Below, piece after piece: positions 24,722-36,012 of a stretch of 64,000 nt of DNA. The stretch comes from Lonicera japonica (lineage: Eukaryota; Streptophyta; Magnoliopsida; Dipsacales; Caprifoliaceae). The notes under the pieces were generated by a model. It was not told where the DNA came from. It saw only the letters and a list, made by a program, of their open reading frames with translations, and did no database searches. The stretch is from NCBI GenBank assembly GCA_021464415.1, contig CM038466.1, forward strand, positions 49,661,356 to 49,725,355, in the 5' to 3' direction. Both the position numbers and the translations under genes were made by a program. The first letter of the stretch is position 1. Every line of letters starts with the position of its first letter.

Positions 24722-25244
24722 TCCAACTTTAATTTTGCTTTCCTATATGTTCAGGATTTAAATTGATATTTATATTTTTGTTTTAATAGATTTTATTCAA
24801 CTTAATGGCCACAAGCCACGTCACCAAGTTTCGTTAGCGGCTGTTAACTTTTAAAAAAAACACTAGGGTAATGGAACTTTTGAAACAAGGGAACATATTA
24901 CAATTGAACCCATGCTTTGGATCAAATTTTCAATTCCATTTAAAGGAGAGTAAAAACAAAAATGAATTTATTTGTAGATGTGAGTAGGAATTTGTAGATG
25001 TGAGGGGGCTCAGCATAATTTTTATTATTAATTTATTATTTTTATTAATCAAATACAAAAGTTATTGTAAAAAAGGTTAACAAATTTTTATTCTTGTAAA
25101 TGTTTATTATATGAGAGAGGTACTCTTGCTTTAACTTTTTACTGCCAAAATCAGCAAGAAGCATTAGTTTTATAATTCTGTAATTTTGTTTTTTTTAACA
25201 AGCCATGATTCAATAATATATGAATGTTACAACTTTTTCATTTG
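24722..25244. other. AT-rich spacer
   Basis: No gene or bounded element is seen between the second Helitron end and the SINE-like sequence. Confidence 0.4.
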
Positions 25245-25428
25245 TAAACTACAACCACCACCACCACAACGACGTACAAAGGGGGTCACACAACCACCAC
25301 AAATGAGTGGATCATAATTCACAAGAAAGGGTTTGATAGCACATCCATGTGGATCGAACTTACGACCTCTTTATACGAGAATGAGGAGGAAGTCAACTAG
25401 GATACAATGTCGTTGGCAACAAAACATG
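25245..25428 (-). mobile_element. tRNA-derived SINE-like element
   Basis: Read on the minus strand, an A-box-like TATCCTAGTTGAC is followed about 40 bp later by a B-box-like AGTTCGATCC. A body with GTGGTGGTTGTGTGACC follows. This spacing fits a Pol III promoter of a plant SINE. Neither a TSD nor a clean tail was fixed. Confidence 0.5.
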
Positions 25429-25449
25429 TTAGTTTAACACTATCGTTTC

Positions 25450-25641
25450 TGTTATAAAAGTATTGATATGTGAATGTTTATAAGTAATATTATGAGATAC
25501 AATTTGTCCCACATTGATTTTGTAGAGAATCAATGAGGTTAGCTCTTATATAAATTGAGCTAACCCCTACCCATATTAATCATCAGTTGAATAAGAAAAT
25601 CTCTCTTATTCTTTTTATTCTCTCTCTTTATTATTTCAACA
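25450..25641 (+). repeat. 5' LTR of the Copia element
   Basis: 192 bp, TG...CA. It contains TCTTATATAAATTGAGC, a TATA-like site near 25,548. Confidence 0.92.
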
Positions 25642-25656
25642 CGTTATCAGCACGAC
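25642..25656 (+). promoter_or_regulatory. Copia primer-binding site, tRNA-Ile anticodon-arm type
   Basis: CGTTATCAGCACGAC follows the 5' LTR directly. Its complement GTCGTGCTGATAACG matches the anticodon arm of plant cytosolic tRNA-Ile(AAU), GTCGTGCTAATAACG, except at the wobble base A34, which is inosine in the mature tRNA and pairs with C. The tRNA sequence is recalled, not looked up. Confidence 0.55.
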
Positions 25657-25848
25657 TGCTCTACGGTTAATTGGAGGCCATTGTAAAAGCAGGCCACCAT
25701 AGTTAAAAAAGAATTCCTTCTTCTTAAAGGAATTTTTTCCGTTTTTTCGAAGGTGGGCCATTGCGAAAGCATACCATTATAGTTAAAAAAAAATTTCCTT
25801 CTTAGAGGTTGTTCGAAAGAAGGTGCGGGATTTTCTTTTCATAAAAGT

Positions 25849-26070
25849 ATGGATTATGGAATGCATGATATCGAGGATAATTTTTATCTTGTAGACAGTG
25901 GCACAACACATACTATATTGAAAAATCATAAGTTTTTCTCTAAATTAGTAGTTAATACACGCAAAGTATCCACCATAGCTGGACCTGCACAAATAATTGA
26001 AGGCTCCAGAAGAGCCCATGTGATGTTACCAAATGGGCTTTTCATTGGTCACGTGTTTGCCGTGCACTAA
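25849..26070 (+). pseudogene. Copia protease fragment, first copy
   Basis: Opens MDYGMHD and contains the aspartic-protease motif LVDSGTTHTIL. It is nearly identical to the copy at 26,483 for about 190 bp, then diverges after HVMLPNG and stops. It probably arose by duplication of the 5' part of the protease. Confidence 0.8.
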
Positions 26071-26482
26071 AACATGTTGTGGATCAATACAAAGACTCTA
26101 TTAATGATATGGAGACAAACTAGTTGGATGGGGAAGAGAATGATGCAAGCATATCAGTCACTGATATCATTCAGCTGAAATGCAATAATTTTTTTAAAGA
26201 TGGTGATGGCAATCCTATTACTAAGGAAAAGTTTGATGAGATGTTGGGAGTACCACTTAGCTAGGTCCAGAAGACCTAAATTATCACTACTTATTTTATG
26301 CATTTAGGCAGTCTTAGATATTTGATTATTTAATTATATTTTAAGAATTATTATTTTGTTTTGATATTTATCATTTTTGATTAGAAACTATGGTTTGTTT
26401 TTATATTCATTGTTATGATAAATTAATTGCTTTTATAGTATGTTTCGGTTATTAAATAGTTTATAATATTTCTTCTAAAGGT
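26041..26482 (+). other. Unidentified insert between the two Copia protease copies
   Basis: A stretch unlike Copia coding sequence. From about 26,040 to 26,264 one frame is mostly open (for example VTDIIQLKCNNFFKDGDG) with one internal TAG. It is followed by an AT-rich tract ending TTCTTCTAAAG that resembles an intron 3' end. I do not recognise the protein. Confidence 0.5.
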
Positions 26483-27055
26483 ATGGATTATGGAATGCAT
26501 GATACCGAGGGTAATTTTTGTCTTGTAGACAGTAGCACAACACATACTATATTGAAAAATCAGAAGTTTTTCTCTGAATTAGTATTTAATACACGCAAAG
26601 CATCCACCATAGCTGGACCTGCGCAAATAATTGAAGGCTCCGGAAGAGCCCATGTGATGTTACTAAATGGTACCCACATATTTATCAGAGATGCATTATT
26701 TTCAAGCAGTTCCAAAACAAACTTGCTTAGTTTTAAAGATATTAGAATGAGTGGGTATCATATTGAAACAATAAGCGAAGGTAACAAAGAATTCTTATGC
26801 ATCACTAATAGTGCCGTGAGCCAGAAGCTCCTACTAGAAAAATTAAGTGATTTCTCCTCGGGTCTTTATTGCACACATTATCTAATGTTGAATCACACTC
26901 AGTTATGAGCCAGAAGCTCAAGTCTAAAATACCGAAACTTAGTGATCCCAAGGCCTTAAGATTGTGGCATAATAGATTAGGACACCCAGGGACAATCATG
27001 TTGAGAAAGATAATAGATAACTCTTATAGGCAGTCATTGGCAAACCATTAGCTGA
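26483..27055 (+). pseudogene. Copia protease and GAG-pre-integrase region
   Basis: The protease frame (26483-26908) has LVDSSTTHTIL, where the catalytic DSG has become DSS. It continues with the usual SKTNLLSFKDI region. The next piece contains LWHNRLGHPG, the GAG-pre-integrase motif, near 26,963-26,992. A short direct repeat of GAGCCAGAAGCTC lies at 26,818 and 26,908. Confidence 0.85.
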
Positions 27056-27690
27056 CCATACCAAGTGGGTATTTCTGTACCCCTTGTTTATAAGGTAAAC
27101 TCATAGGAAAACCTTCGTTCCTTAAAATTTCTTCTGATGCACCATATTTTTTCCACCCAAGTGGACCTTTTAGGTATTTTATGATTTTAATTGATGCTTT
27201 CACTTGCTGGTCAGATGCAAGCTTTTATACTAGAAACATTGCTTTTGCACGCATATTAACACATATCATTAAACTTAGGTCATAATTCCCTGATTAACCT
27301 ATTAAGTCTAGAAGACTTGATAATGCAGCTGAGTTTACTACTCAAGCTTTTTATGATTATTGTTTATCCATAGGGATATAAGTTGAACACCTCGTCCCAC
27401 ATGTCCACACCCAAAATGGTTTAGCCGAATCCTTGATTAAGCATCTTTAACTTATTGCAAGGCATTTACTCATGCAATCTAGGTTACCTATTAACACCTG
27501 GGGACATGCTATATTGCATGCATTAAAACTGATCAGAGTTAGACCTACATCCTATCACACATTTTCTCCAACACAACTAGCAACCGGTTTTCAACCAAAT
27601 ATATCACATTTGCGTAAATTTGGTTGTGCAGTTTATGTTCTTATTCCGCCTCCCCACTGTACTAAGATGGGCCCTCAACGATGACTAGTG
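27056..27690 (+). pseudogene. Copia integrase region, with stops
   Basis: Pieces of the integrase core are readable: DNAAEFTTQAF around 27,320-27,350 (second Asp region) and HTQNGLAESLIKHL near 27,405-27,450 (Glu region), then the C-terminal part with LATGFQPNISHLRKFGC. Several in-frame stops interrupt it. Confidence 0.85.
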
Positions 27691-27882
27691 ATCTATGTAG
27701 GTTTTGATTCACCTTTCATTATTCGGTATTTAAAACCAATGACAGCAGATGTGTTTACTGCATATTTTGCAGATTGCCAATTTGATGAGACAATATTCTC
27801 GCCGTTAGGGGAAGATAAGAAAGTTCTTGCATAACTACTTGTTCCAGAAGAACGACGAGAAAGATCGTGGAATAATCTCACC

Positions 27883-28200
27883 TTGTTTTATCTGGACCTA
27901 CGAACATTAGAATGTGAGAAAGAAATACGGAGAATAGTACATTTACAAGAAATTGCAAACAAATTACCTGATGGATTTAATAATACAGCGAATGTAATAA
28001 AATCACATGTGCCAGCTATGAATGCACTTGCCAGAATTAATGTACTTAAAGGAGAAAATAAAAATATGGCAGTTAATGAATCTGCACCACGCCAGAAGCG
28101 TGGCAGACCTATAGGTTCCAAAGACTCGACTCCCCAAAAGAGAAAGACTAAGCAATCATACCCTAAGAACATTCCTGAAGAGGTTCCCCATTTCACTTAA
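27883..28200 (+). pseudogene. Copia linker between integrase and reverse transcriptase
   Basis: An open stretch ending in a Lys/Arg/Pro-rich segment with KRGRPIGSKD, typical of the variable Copia pol linker. It is followed directly by a 39-bp minisatellite. The reverse-transcriptase N-terminal fingers expected next are missing. Confidence 0.7.
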
Positions 28201-28205
28201 GAATA

Positions 28206-28322
28206 GGTCATGGAAAAATCCACTTTCTATAAGGCTCCATAAGAGGTCATGGAAAAATCCACTTTCTATAAGGCTCCATAAGAGGTCATGGAAAAATCCA
28301 CTTTCTATAAGGCTCCATAAGA
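28206..28322 (+). repeat. 39-bp minisatellite, three copies, inside Copia pol
   Basis: Three nearly identical copies of a 39-bp unit beginning AGGTCATGGAAAAATCC and ending GCTCCATAAG. In the pol frame each encodes 12 residues (EVMEKSTFYKAP) followed by TAA. Confidence 0.95.
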
Positions 28323-28359
28323 GGTCATTGTTTTAGAAAACGTTACTGAAAGCTTAGAT

Positions 28360-29530
28360 ATGAGACTCATAGATGTTGTAACTCATTATTTATACGAAGA
28401 CTTAGACACAAACGTATATAAGAAAATTCCAGAAGGATTTACTTTGCCTAAAGCAAAGCCAAGGAGTACGTACTCAATACAACTAAGACGTTCACTATAC
28501 GGACTTAAACAATCTGGAAAAATGTGGTACAATCGTCTTAGTCAGTATTTGTCTAAGGAATAATATGAAAACAATCTCATTTGCCCATGTGTCTTTATAA
28601 AGAAATTCTTAAAAGGATTTTCTATAGTAGCAGTTTATGTAGATGATATTAATCTAAGCGGGACTCAAGAAGAGCTTGAAAAAACTGCTAACTATTTGAA
28701 GAAGGAATTTGAAATGAAGGACCTTGGAAAAATAAATTTTGCCTCGCCCTACAGATTGAAAGAAGCACTAGTGGGATATTAGTCCATCAATCTAACTATA
28801 CTGAGAATGTATTGAAAAGTTTTGGTATGGACAAAGCACATCCACTAAGCACTCCCATGGTTGTTCGATCTTTAGATGTGAAGAAATATCCACACCGTCC
28901 TAAGGAAGATGATGGAGAAGTATTGGGTCCTGAAGTACTATATTTAAGTGCAATTGGTTTCCTATTATATTTAGCACAATGTACTAGGCCGAACATTTCC
29001 TTCTCTGTTAATTTGCTTGCTACATATAGCTTAACACCAACTAAACGACATTGGACTGGTGTCAAACATATCCTCAGATATTTACGAGGAACCACTAATT
29101 TAGGCTTATTTTATTCACATAATCATAATGGTTCTGAGTTAATAGGATATGCAAATTCAGGATATCTTTCTGATCCTCATAAGGCACGATCTCAAACAGG
29201 TTATGCATTTCTTAGTGGTAATACCGCTATCTCTAGGCGATCTACTAAACAAACTTTAGTAGCCACTTCTTCTAATCATTCTGAAATTTTAGCTCTTCAT
29301 GAAGCTGGTTAAGAATGTGTGTGGTTGAGGTTTCTAATCCATCATATTCGTAGTTCTTGTCAGTTGTCTTTTATTATAGATGTTCCAAATATTATCTATG
29401 AAGACAATACAACATGTATAGCACAAATTCAAAAAGGTTTCATCAAAGGTGATAGGACTAAACATATTTCACCTAAGTTCTTCTTCACTCTCGAGCTTCA
29501 AAAGAATAAAAATATTTAAGTCAAGCAAAT
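28360..29530 (+). pseudogene. Copia reverse transcriptase and RNase H region
   Basis: RT motifs: LIDVVTHYLY (first Asp), SLYGLKQSGKMWY, and YVDD at 28636-28647. A frameshift near 28,740 precedes the thumb/RNase H part (28812-29312) with LGLFYSHN, a SGYLSDP remnant and SRRSTKQTLVATSS, then a stop replaces the usual residue after HEAG. The last piece (29319-29519) contains IYEDNTTCIAQIQKG and HISPKFFF. Several stops; not functional. Confidence 0.9.
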
Positions 29531-29931
29531 TCATTCTAGTGACAACTTAGCTGATTTGTTCACAAAGTCATTACCGAAGCCGATATTCCAGAAGTTAGTT
29601 TATGATCCTGGCATGCGTCGACTTTATAATCAAACTATATAAATGTTGTCATTAGGGGGAGTAAATAATTAGGAGGAGCATCCTAAAGTACGCTACCTAA
29701 CATTTTCACGCTGTACTTTTTTTCCATTAATTAGATTTCGTCCCATTGGATTTTCCTAGTAAAGGTTTTAACGAGGTAGCATATTGTGCGTTTGATGCTA
29801 GTTCAATGATCCAGAAGAATGTTGTACTCTTTTTCTTTCACTTTGGTTTTTTTCCACTGAGTTTTTCCTTAGGATGGTTTTAATGGGGCAATTGTCATTG
29901 AATTATGACATAATAGACATCCAAGGGGGAG

Positions 29932-30125
29932 TGTTATAAAAGTATTATTATGTAGATGTCCATAAGTAATATTGTGAAATACAATTTGTCCCACATTGAT
30001 TTTGTAAAGAAGTAGGAGGTTAGCTCTTAATATAAATAGAGTTAACCCCTACCCATATTGATCATCAGTTGAATAAGAAGATATCTCTTATTCTTTTCAT
30101 TCTCTTTCTCTTTATTATTTCAACA
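29932..30125 (+). repeat. 3' LTR of the Copia element
   Basis: 194 bp, same ends as the 5' LTR, with scattered substitutions, so the insertion is not very recent. Confidence 0.92.
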
Positions 30126-30130
30126 GCTTC

Positions 30131-31985
30131 ATTTATTTAGTAAAAAGAAAACACATTTTATAGTGCCTCATATGAAAATTAAAATCGAAGGCTTTTTTTT
30201 TCTATGTTACATACTTTTTCAAGTTTTTTACTATAATTCATTATATAAAATTTGTGCTTCTTGCATAATTTACAAAAACTGCTATAGCAACTAGGGTCTT
30301 GAGCAATCACTTTCCTTAACAAAACCGGTTAATCCAATCCAATTTTCTAAATATTATTAATTGGACGTGATTGTGGGTCCTTAAATTGATTCAAACCGAG
30401 CCAAACTACATATACATCTATGTTTTAAATACGATGTTCTTAAATAGACCCATAAGATTATTCTTCCCGCCCTAATGTGAGAATACTTTCACTTCGCTCC
30501 ATTTTTTTTTAAGAAAAAACTTTCAATTCAAACTAATGGTGGGGTAAGTTTACTGAAAGTATAAAGATAAATACATGGACGTTAACTTTCGTCATCACTA
30601 AAACAAAAATATCAACAAAAACTAAAATATATGCAAAGTTTATTTAAAAAAATCGAGGAATTCACTAAACGTCCTCTATTTGCCCTAAAAATTTAATTAT
30701 AATCTACATAACTATTGTCGCTAAACGATCAATCCACGCTGCTAAAGTAATGAAAACTATTGCCACAAAGTAGTAACGATGAATTTTAATATTTTGTTAA
30801 TCAACACAAAATTAAATTTAAGCTACACAACAAAACAATAAAACCAACATAATCTAAGTATCAATACACTTTCATTGAATAAACCAATAAAGAAAGAGAG
30901 TGGCGATGATTTATGGTTAAGGGATAAGAGAAAGAGAATGTTGCAACAAGGTATAAAGAAAAATGATATAAGCCAGTTTTATTTTAGGATAAAAATAGGG
31001 GTGAGTAAAAAAGGTTTTACACCATTTTATTTGTTCACGTATTTTGTGTTTTGAATTTTGGGGGTGAGAATAACATTTGTGAGTATATTTAAGAACACCC
31101 TTTAAAAATTGTTATATGTCTTGTATAACTGGAGTTAGTAGTTTAATTGGTGTACCTTAATACACCATTACACCGTCTCATCACAAGCCATTGAAGATAT
31201 TAAGTATCTCATTAGGAGTCAATTTCTTGCTCCCCTGTCGTAGTTTCATCGCATCTTAAAGCTAGGCTCTATTCTATTGGATTGAAAATTGATCCAACCT
31301 AGCAAATTCAATACTTCAATTGGATTGAATCCAAATTTCCAGATTCGGCTACTTTCTTAGGTTTCATCCAATTTCCCCCAATGCATCATCTTTTTTTTCT
31401 CGTTCTTTTGTAGGGTGTGCTAGACTTATGCAATAGTGCAACTCATGAGCGATGCGTGGAGGTCCCAGTAGCAAGCTACTATGGTGGACCTTCCCTTAAA
31501 AAAAATTAATATTATATGAGCTGATGGCACACATATTAGAAAATGCCTGACAAATGGCAATAAATATTTTAATGGTTCAGATCTTCTAAAACTAATAAGG
31601 GTTCACAAACCAAGATTAATTCATAATTAATTATTTGATTTTGCATAATCAAACTCTACACCAGATTACAATGAATGGTCAGACACTCATCAGTTGTGCC
31701 TCAAAAACGTGATTCCCTAAACTTAGTTCATTAATTTTCATTTTTTATATATGGATAAAAATAAAGCCTCAAGACCCATAAAAGAAACATATATCTAGAG
31801 GAGTGAGAAAAAGTATGTTATACATAATTTAGAGTCAAATGAGTGCCCATACTGTAATGTCCTATATCTTAATCCCTCGTCAAATCTTTTGTTTTCGCTT
31901 AATTCTTTCCATAATGGTGCATGGAGTAGTGAATTTTGGTTCCGTAAGGGTTTAGGTGATTTAGAACCTTCTAGCATGTTATACT
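30131..31985. other. AT-rich spacer without recognised genes
   Basis: Nothing with coding potential. A small imperfect palindrome (GGAGGTCCCAGTAG / CTACTATGGTGGACC) lies at ~31,459-31,494. Confidence 0.4.
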
Positions 31986-31989
31986 AGCC

Positions 31990-34900
31990 TAAATACACTT
32001 GCATGTATGGTGGCAACGCAATTCGAATTGTCCGAATAAGTTTTGGACATCCAATCACTCCTTACTTACATTTATATCATCAAACTCGCTTTAGGTAGCC
32101 ATTTTTTATTCCGGGCATGACTACGTGCATGGATTCAATGCTTCCCGTATACATCGCATTAGTGCTATACACATGCGTACATGGTTGAAACACATTTTGC
32201 AAAGCCGTGGTTGAATTTGGTAGGCCAATAGTGAGAATTAAGGTTACTGACAAAATGAGTTTTTGCTTAGCTTTGAAAGGTTATAACTTCCTCATGCGAT
32301 ATCCAAATGACTCCCTATTTGACTATTATAAAGATAATTCAATTATCTACAACTTTTGTGTTTTAGTCGAGTTATAATTCACGCATTTGGAAGGTCAAAA
32401 TTGGAGCTGAAGTGGGGGTGGAGGGGCATGCGTGTATGGGTATAAGCTTTTAAGAGTCATACCATTACGCAGACTCTTAACGAATGGGTTGAACTTTTCC
32501 AGAACATCACAAATCAAACAAAAACACCCCAAATCATCCCCAAACTTTTTCTACACTTCATTCTTCACTTATAGGATGTCTAGAACAAATGAGAGCACTA
32601 GAGGAATGATTGAGGGGGTTATTGTGAATTATTCATCACACATCTCAAGATTTGGCTAGTATTTCTCAAAATCAACACCACCCAGTTCGTTCTTCAATCT
32701 TATGCCACCATTGGAGCTTGTGGATTCTTGGAGATGGATACATCCAACCACCAACATCACTTCCAATCATCTCAAATCTTGCATCTAAAGCTTCTAAGAG
32801 CTGGAAACACTAGTACTCAAACTTGTTTCCCAACTATTATATGTTGCATGTGTAATTTTTCTCAAATTTGAGGCTTTTGGGTAAAATACTTGATTGATTA
32901 CATGCATGGGGTTTGGGTTTTATTTTTTGGCATATTTTGAGTGATTTTCATTTAGTATAACATTAAATTGAAGATCCAACAAGAATCCTAACTTGCATGT
33001 ACCTTGATAACTAATAGATTACATATATACTCTTAAATATGTGAATAATGGTGGATTTTATATTAGATTTGAGTATTATACCATATGATAAATATTTTGT
33101 TGGATTAATTACTAAATAATTAGTTTGTTCCATTAATAACAGGTTTGTATACAGTACAAAAATATTTAGTAAACTACGTAATATACCTGTAATTAGAAAA
33201 TTGTGTTTGCTAGAGACTTTATATTATGTTGGCACTATAGTATCCAAGTTTCTATATGTGGGAATCCGCAAATGCGACCCCCAGGTCTCGATCCTGTGTT
33301 TGGGTGTCCGAAACATCGAAAAAGATTCCGTCGTTCAATTTGCTTCTAGGTGTTGATAATTCTTATCGAGTGTCCCTATATCCTGTGCAAGAGGGTTCTT
33401 TCAGAGTCGTCAGTACGTTTTACGAGAAAACGGACAAAATAGTTATGTAAGAGAAAAGGCTATAGATAATTCTTTCTTTTCCAGGTTTGTTTACGAAATC
33501 AGGATTCTATAAGGTTCGGGAACTATGTTACGGATTGGGAAGGTGTTAAGAACCCGTTTTGCCCTTTTGGTCTTTAGTGGTCTTATATGTTTATTCTATG
33601 TTGAAAAACTTGGATGCCTTTACTAACAGTCTACTACTTTCCGAACAAAAAACTCTAAATTTTGGGAAATGGGAAAAGGGGTGAGAACCTTTGTATTCCG
33701 GGATCCGATGTTTCTTTGTTTTAAAATATGTAAATACAAATGACAAAGCTTTTGTTTTGAAAAAGAATTTCTAGTATTATTTTCTCAGATAATAATGTCG
33801 ATCTTTCTCGTATTAATTATTTTGTGAAAATTCGAATCTTTTGTCGGAACTAATTCAATATGAAATTTGAACTCTTTGAGGGGAGTTGTGTCGGATATAT
33901 CATAGTCTATGGAAAAGACAAGATACGACCGCCATTAATTCCTAAGTAAGTTTCACCGGTCCGAATTTTTTGAAAACGCAACTTTATCTGGACGATAATG
34001 TTCTTACTTTTTCTGATTTTGCAAATAATTTTATCAGGGTTTTGTTTTGAAAATAGTAGACTATTTTGTAACTTGACAATAAGTTTATTCACATATGTGG
34101 ATAGAACAACAAAAATAAAACAAGTACATAGATATCTTATTTTAAATACTATAAGAGTTCTTTACCTTCCCAATGAGAATAATAATAAGAGAAAAAATAT
34201 AATGCGGCAAAGAGATCTCCGGCGATAATAATCTTTTCCTTCTTCAGATATTTTCGAGAATTCGACTCCAGAATTGAGACATGTCAAGTGTCGAGAGTAG
34301 ATTGGATAATTCTTCAGAAATAAGATGATCGTAGAATATACTTGATAAAAGACCAGAAAAATCAGATAAAATAATAACATTTTCAGATTCCAAAATTCTC
34401 TTCTTAAACCCTTGGGGGTGTTGGCCTACTTATAGTGCTGGGGAGGGATTGTCGCGCGACATTTCTCTAAAAAAAGCAAATGTCGCATGACATTTGGGAC
34501 AATGTCGCGCGGCAAACGGTTGGAGTGACCCTTCTGACAAACTCATTTATCATAAAGTGGTTGGTCTGTGTTCGGGGAACTTGTCGCGCGATAATCCCCC
34601 TAAGAAACAGGTTTGTTTGGCCAACAAACCCCTTCGAGGTAGTTTCGGGTGCTCGGGTGGGGCCAGGACTCCAAAAACTATACTTTTCGATAGTTGATAG
34701 GGTTCTTGCAGGGGTCACAGATTGGGGTATCTACACTATATGATGGATATATCCTAGATATTATTAGCAATGGAAATATGGAGATGCACTACAGTTGGTT
34801 GTTAATAAGTCCATAAAACGCAAAAACATGGGGAGGCACTACAACCGCGTGGTTGATAAGTCCATGCCACAAAATGTTAAAACATGGGGAGGCTCTATAG

Positions 34901-35550
34901 TCCCGTGGTTGACAAATCCACAAAATTTAGATAGGATAATTAAAGTGCCATACTATATCGACTAACCAACTTCTTGATTTACGGTTATATATGATGGGTA
35001 GCATAATTGTGTGCCAAGCATGAGTGTTTCACTTACGTGGTTATTAAAAATGATTATTTTCAATATATTGCACGTGTGTGTTGCTTCCTAGTTATATTTT
35101 TATATCAAAAACTTATAATACCCATTGAGCCCGTGTTTAGCATATTCCCATTTTCGAACAGTGTTGTAGGTACTCTTTGGGAATTTGCGTGCTTATTATT
35201 AATTCTAGTAGCCTTTGATGCCCTAAATTTTTAGGTGGTTGCCCTCGGATGGACGATTTGAATGATTGGACATTTTGTAACTAAAGATGTGTTGAATGGA
35301 CATTGTACCTAAATGATTTATTATCAAAAAAATTATTGTTTGGAGTTAATTAAATATTTTCAAATAAAGCAAGTTTGTGTTCCTTTTGTTCTTACAAGTA
35401 TAAGTTCCTAAACTATAAGTTAAAGTTTCAAATTTAGTCAAAAAAATTTATACTTTATCAGCTGTTGCATACGACATCCGTGATTAACTGAGTTTTAGAG
35501 GTTAATCCGCATAATGAGATTCGGGGCATCAAAAGTTGGTATCAGAGATT
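31990..35550 (+). mobile_element. Ty3/Gypsy LTR (probable Tekay/Del type), interrupted by a solo LTR
   Basis: The sequence on both sides of the solo LTR at 33,257-34,735 has the look of one Gypsy LTR: a left part with CATAACTTCCTCATGCGATATCC-like text around 32,280, and a right part with repeated CATGGGGAGGC(A/T)CTA segments near 34,829 and 34,884. It ends near GATTCGGGGCA (35528) and is followed by TTGGTATCAGAGA (35536-35548), a tRNA-Met primer-binding site, which gives plus orientation. The left end is not fixed, and no polyprotein follows. Confidence 0.55.
33257..34735 (-). mobile_element. Solo LTR of a Tat/Ogre-like Gypsy family, perfect TSD
   Basis: 1,479 bp reading TGTAGATACCCC...GATTCCCACA on the minus strand, with CTATA directly repeated on both sides (33252-33256 and 34736-34740). 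It is homologous end to end to the plus-strand LTR at 51,996-53,524. Only one LTR is present, so this is the product of LTR-LTR recombination. The U3 part has TGTCGCGCGACA-type palindromes upstream of CACTATAAGTAGG. Confidence 0.9.
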
Positions 35551-35689
35551 TATGTTCAATTTCATTCACGGGGTTCATAGGTACGTTCAAGTTGGGAGAT
35601 GCAGGCAATGGTGGTACACCCTCTTCCTTAATGCATTTTCCTATGATAGGCATCATCGCTATTAAACTAGTCGAAAAATGGGAGAATTG

Positions 35690-36012
35690 TTGAATGGAAT
35701 GTTAGCATGTAACAGGCTATTTCCGTTCTTGAAATTTTACTTATAACTTCATTGTTGGGCTCTTTTGGTATAAATTTTATTCTATTCTTGGCTCCTATCT
35801 TCCTTGTTATGCTTATGACATTCTCCTTTGTATCTTTATTTCTCCCATACAAACCACACTGGCTTATGTTTTTCATATGTACCCTTTTATCAATAGAAGT
35901 GGCACATTATCTGTTTCAGGTCATATATGTGAGTGGCTTTACGAGGCAACAGTTTGCAGGGTTCTTTTCACAACTAATTTATGAGAAGGACATTTTATTT
36001 TTTTTATTTTAA
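35690..36012 (+). pseudogene. Fragment related to the membrane-protein gene at 38,498-40,403
   Basis: The frame 35752-36009 contains FVSLFLPYKPHWLMFFIC, matching the FLPYKPLWLVFFIC segment of the minus-strand gene and keeping its spacing to a following HYLFQ/HYFFR. It begins mid-protein and has no matching N-terminal exon, so it is a partial copy in opposite orientation. Confidence 0.65.

Larger units (their letters stand above)
25450..30125 (+). mobile_element. Ty1/Copia LTR retrotransposon, complete LTRs, decayed interior
   Basis: Direct LTRs of 192 bp (25450-25641) and 194 bp (29932-30125) start TGTTATAAAAGTATT and end TTTCAACA. The flanking 5-mers GTTTC and GCTTC match at 4 of 5 positions. 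A purine tract CCAAGGGGGAG abuts the 3' LTR. Domain order is protease, GAG-pre-integrase, integrase, reverse transcriptase, RNase H, as in Copia. No recognisable gag precedes the protease. Every domain carries stops or deletions, so the copy cannot be autonomous. Confidence 0.95.

Noticed and set aside
35007..35234. 75-codon plus-strand frame with hydrophobic residues
   Set aside because: It lies inside the Gypsy LTR, is unlike any known product, and is explained by AT-rich codons.
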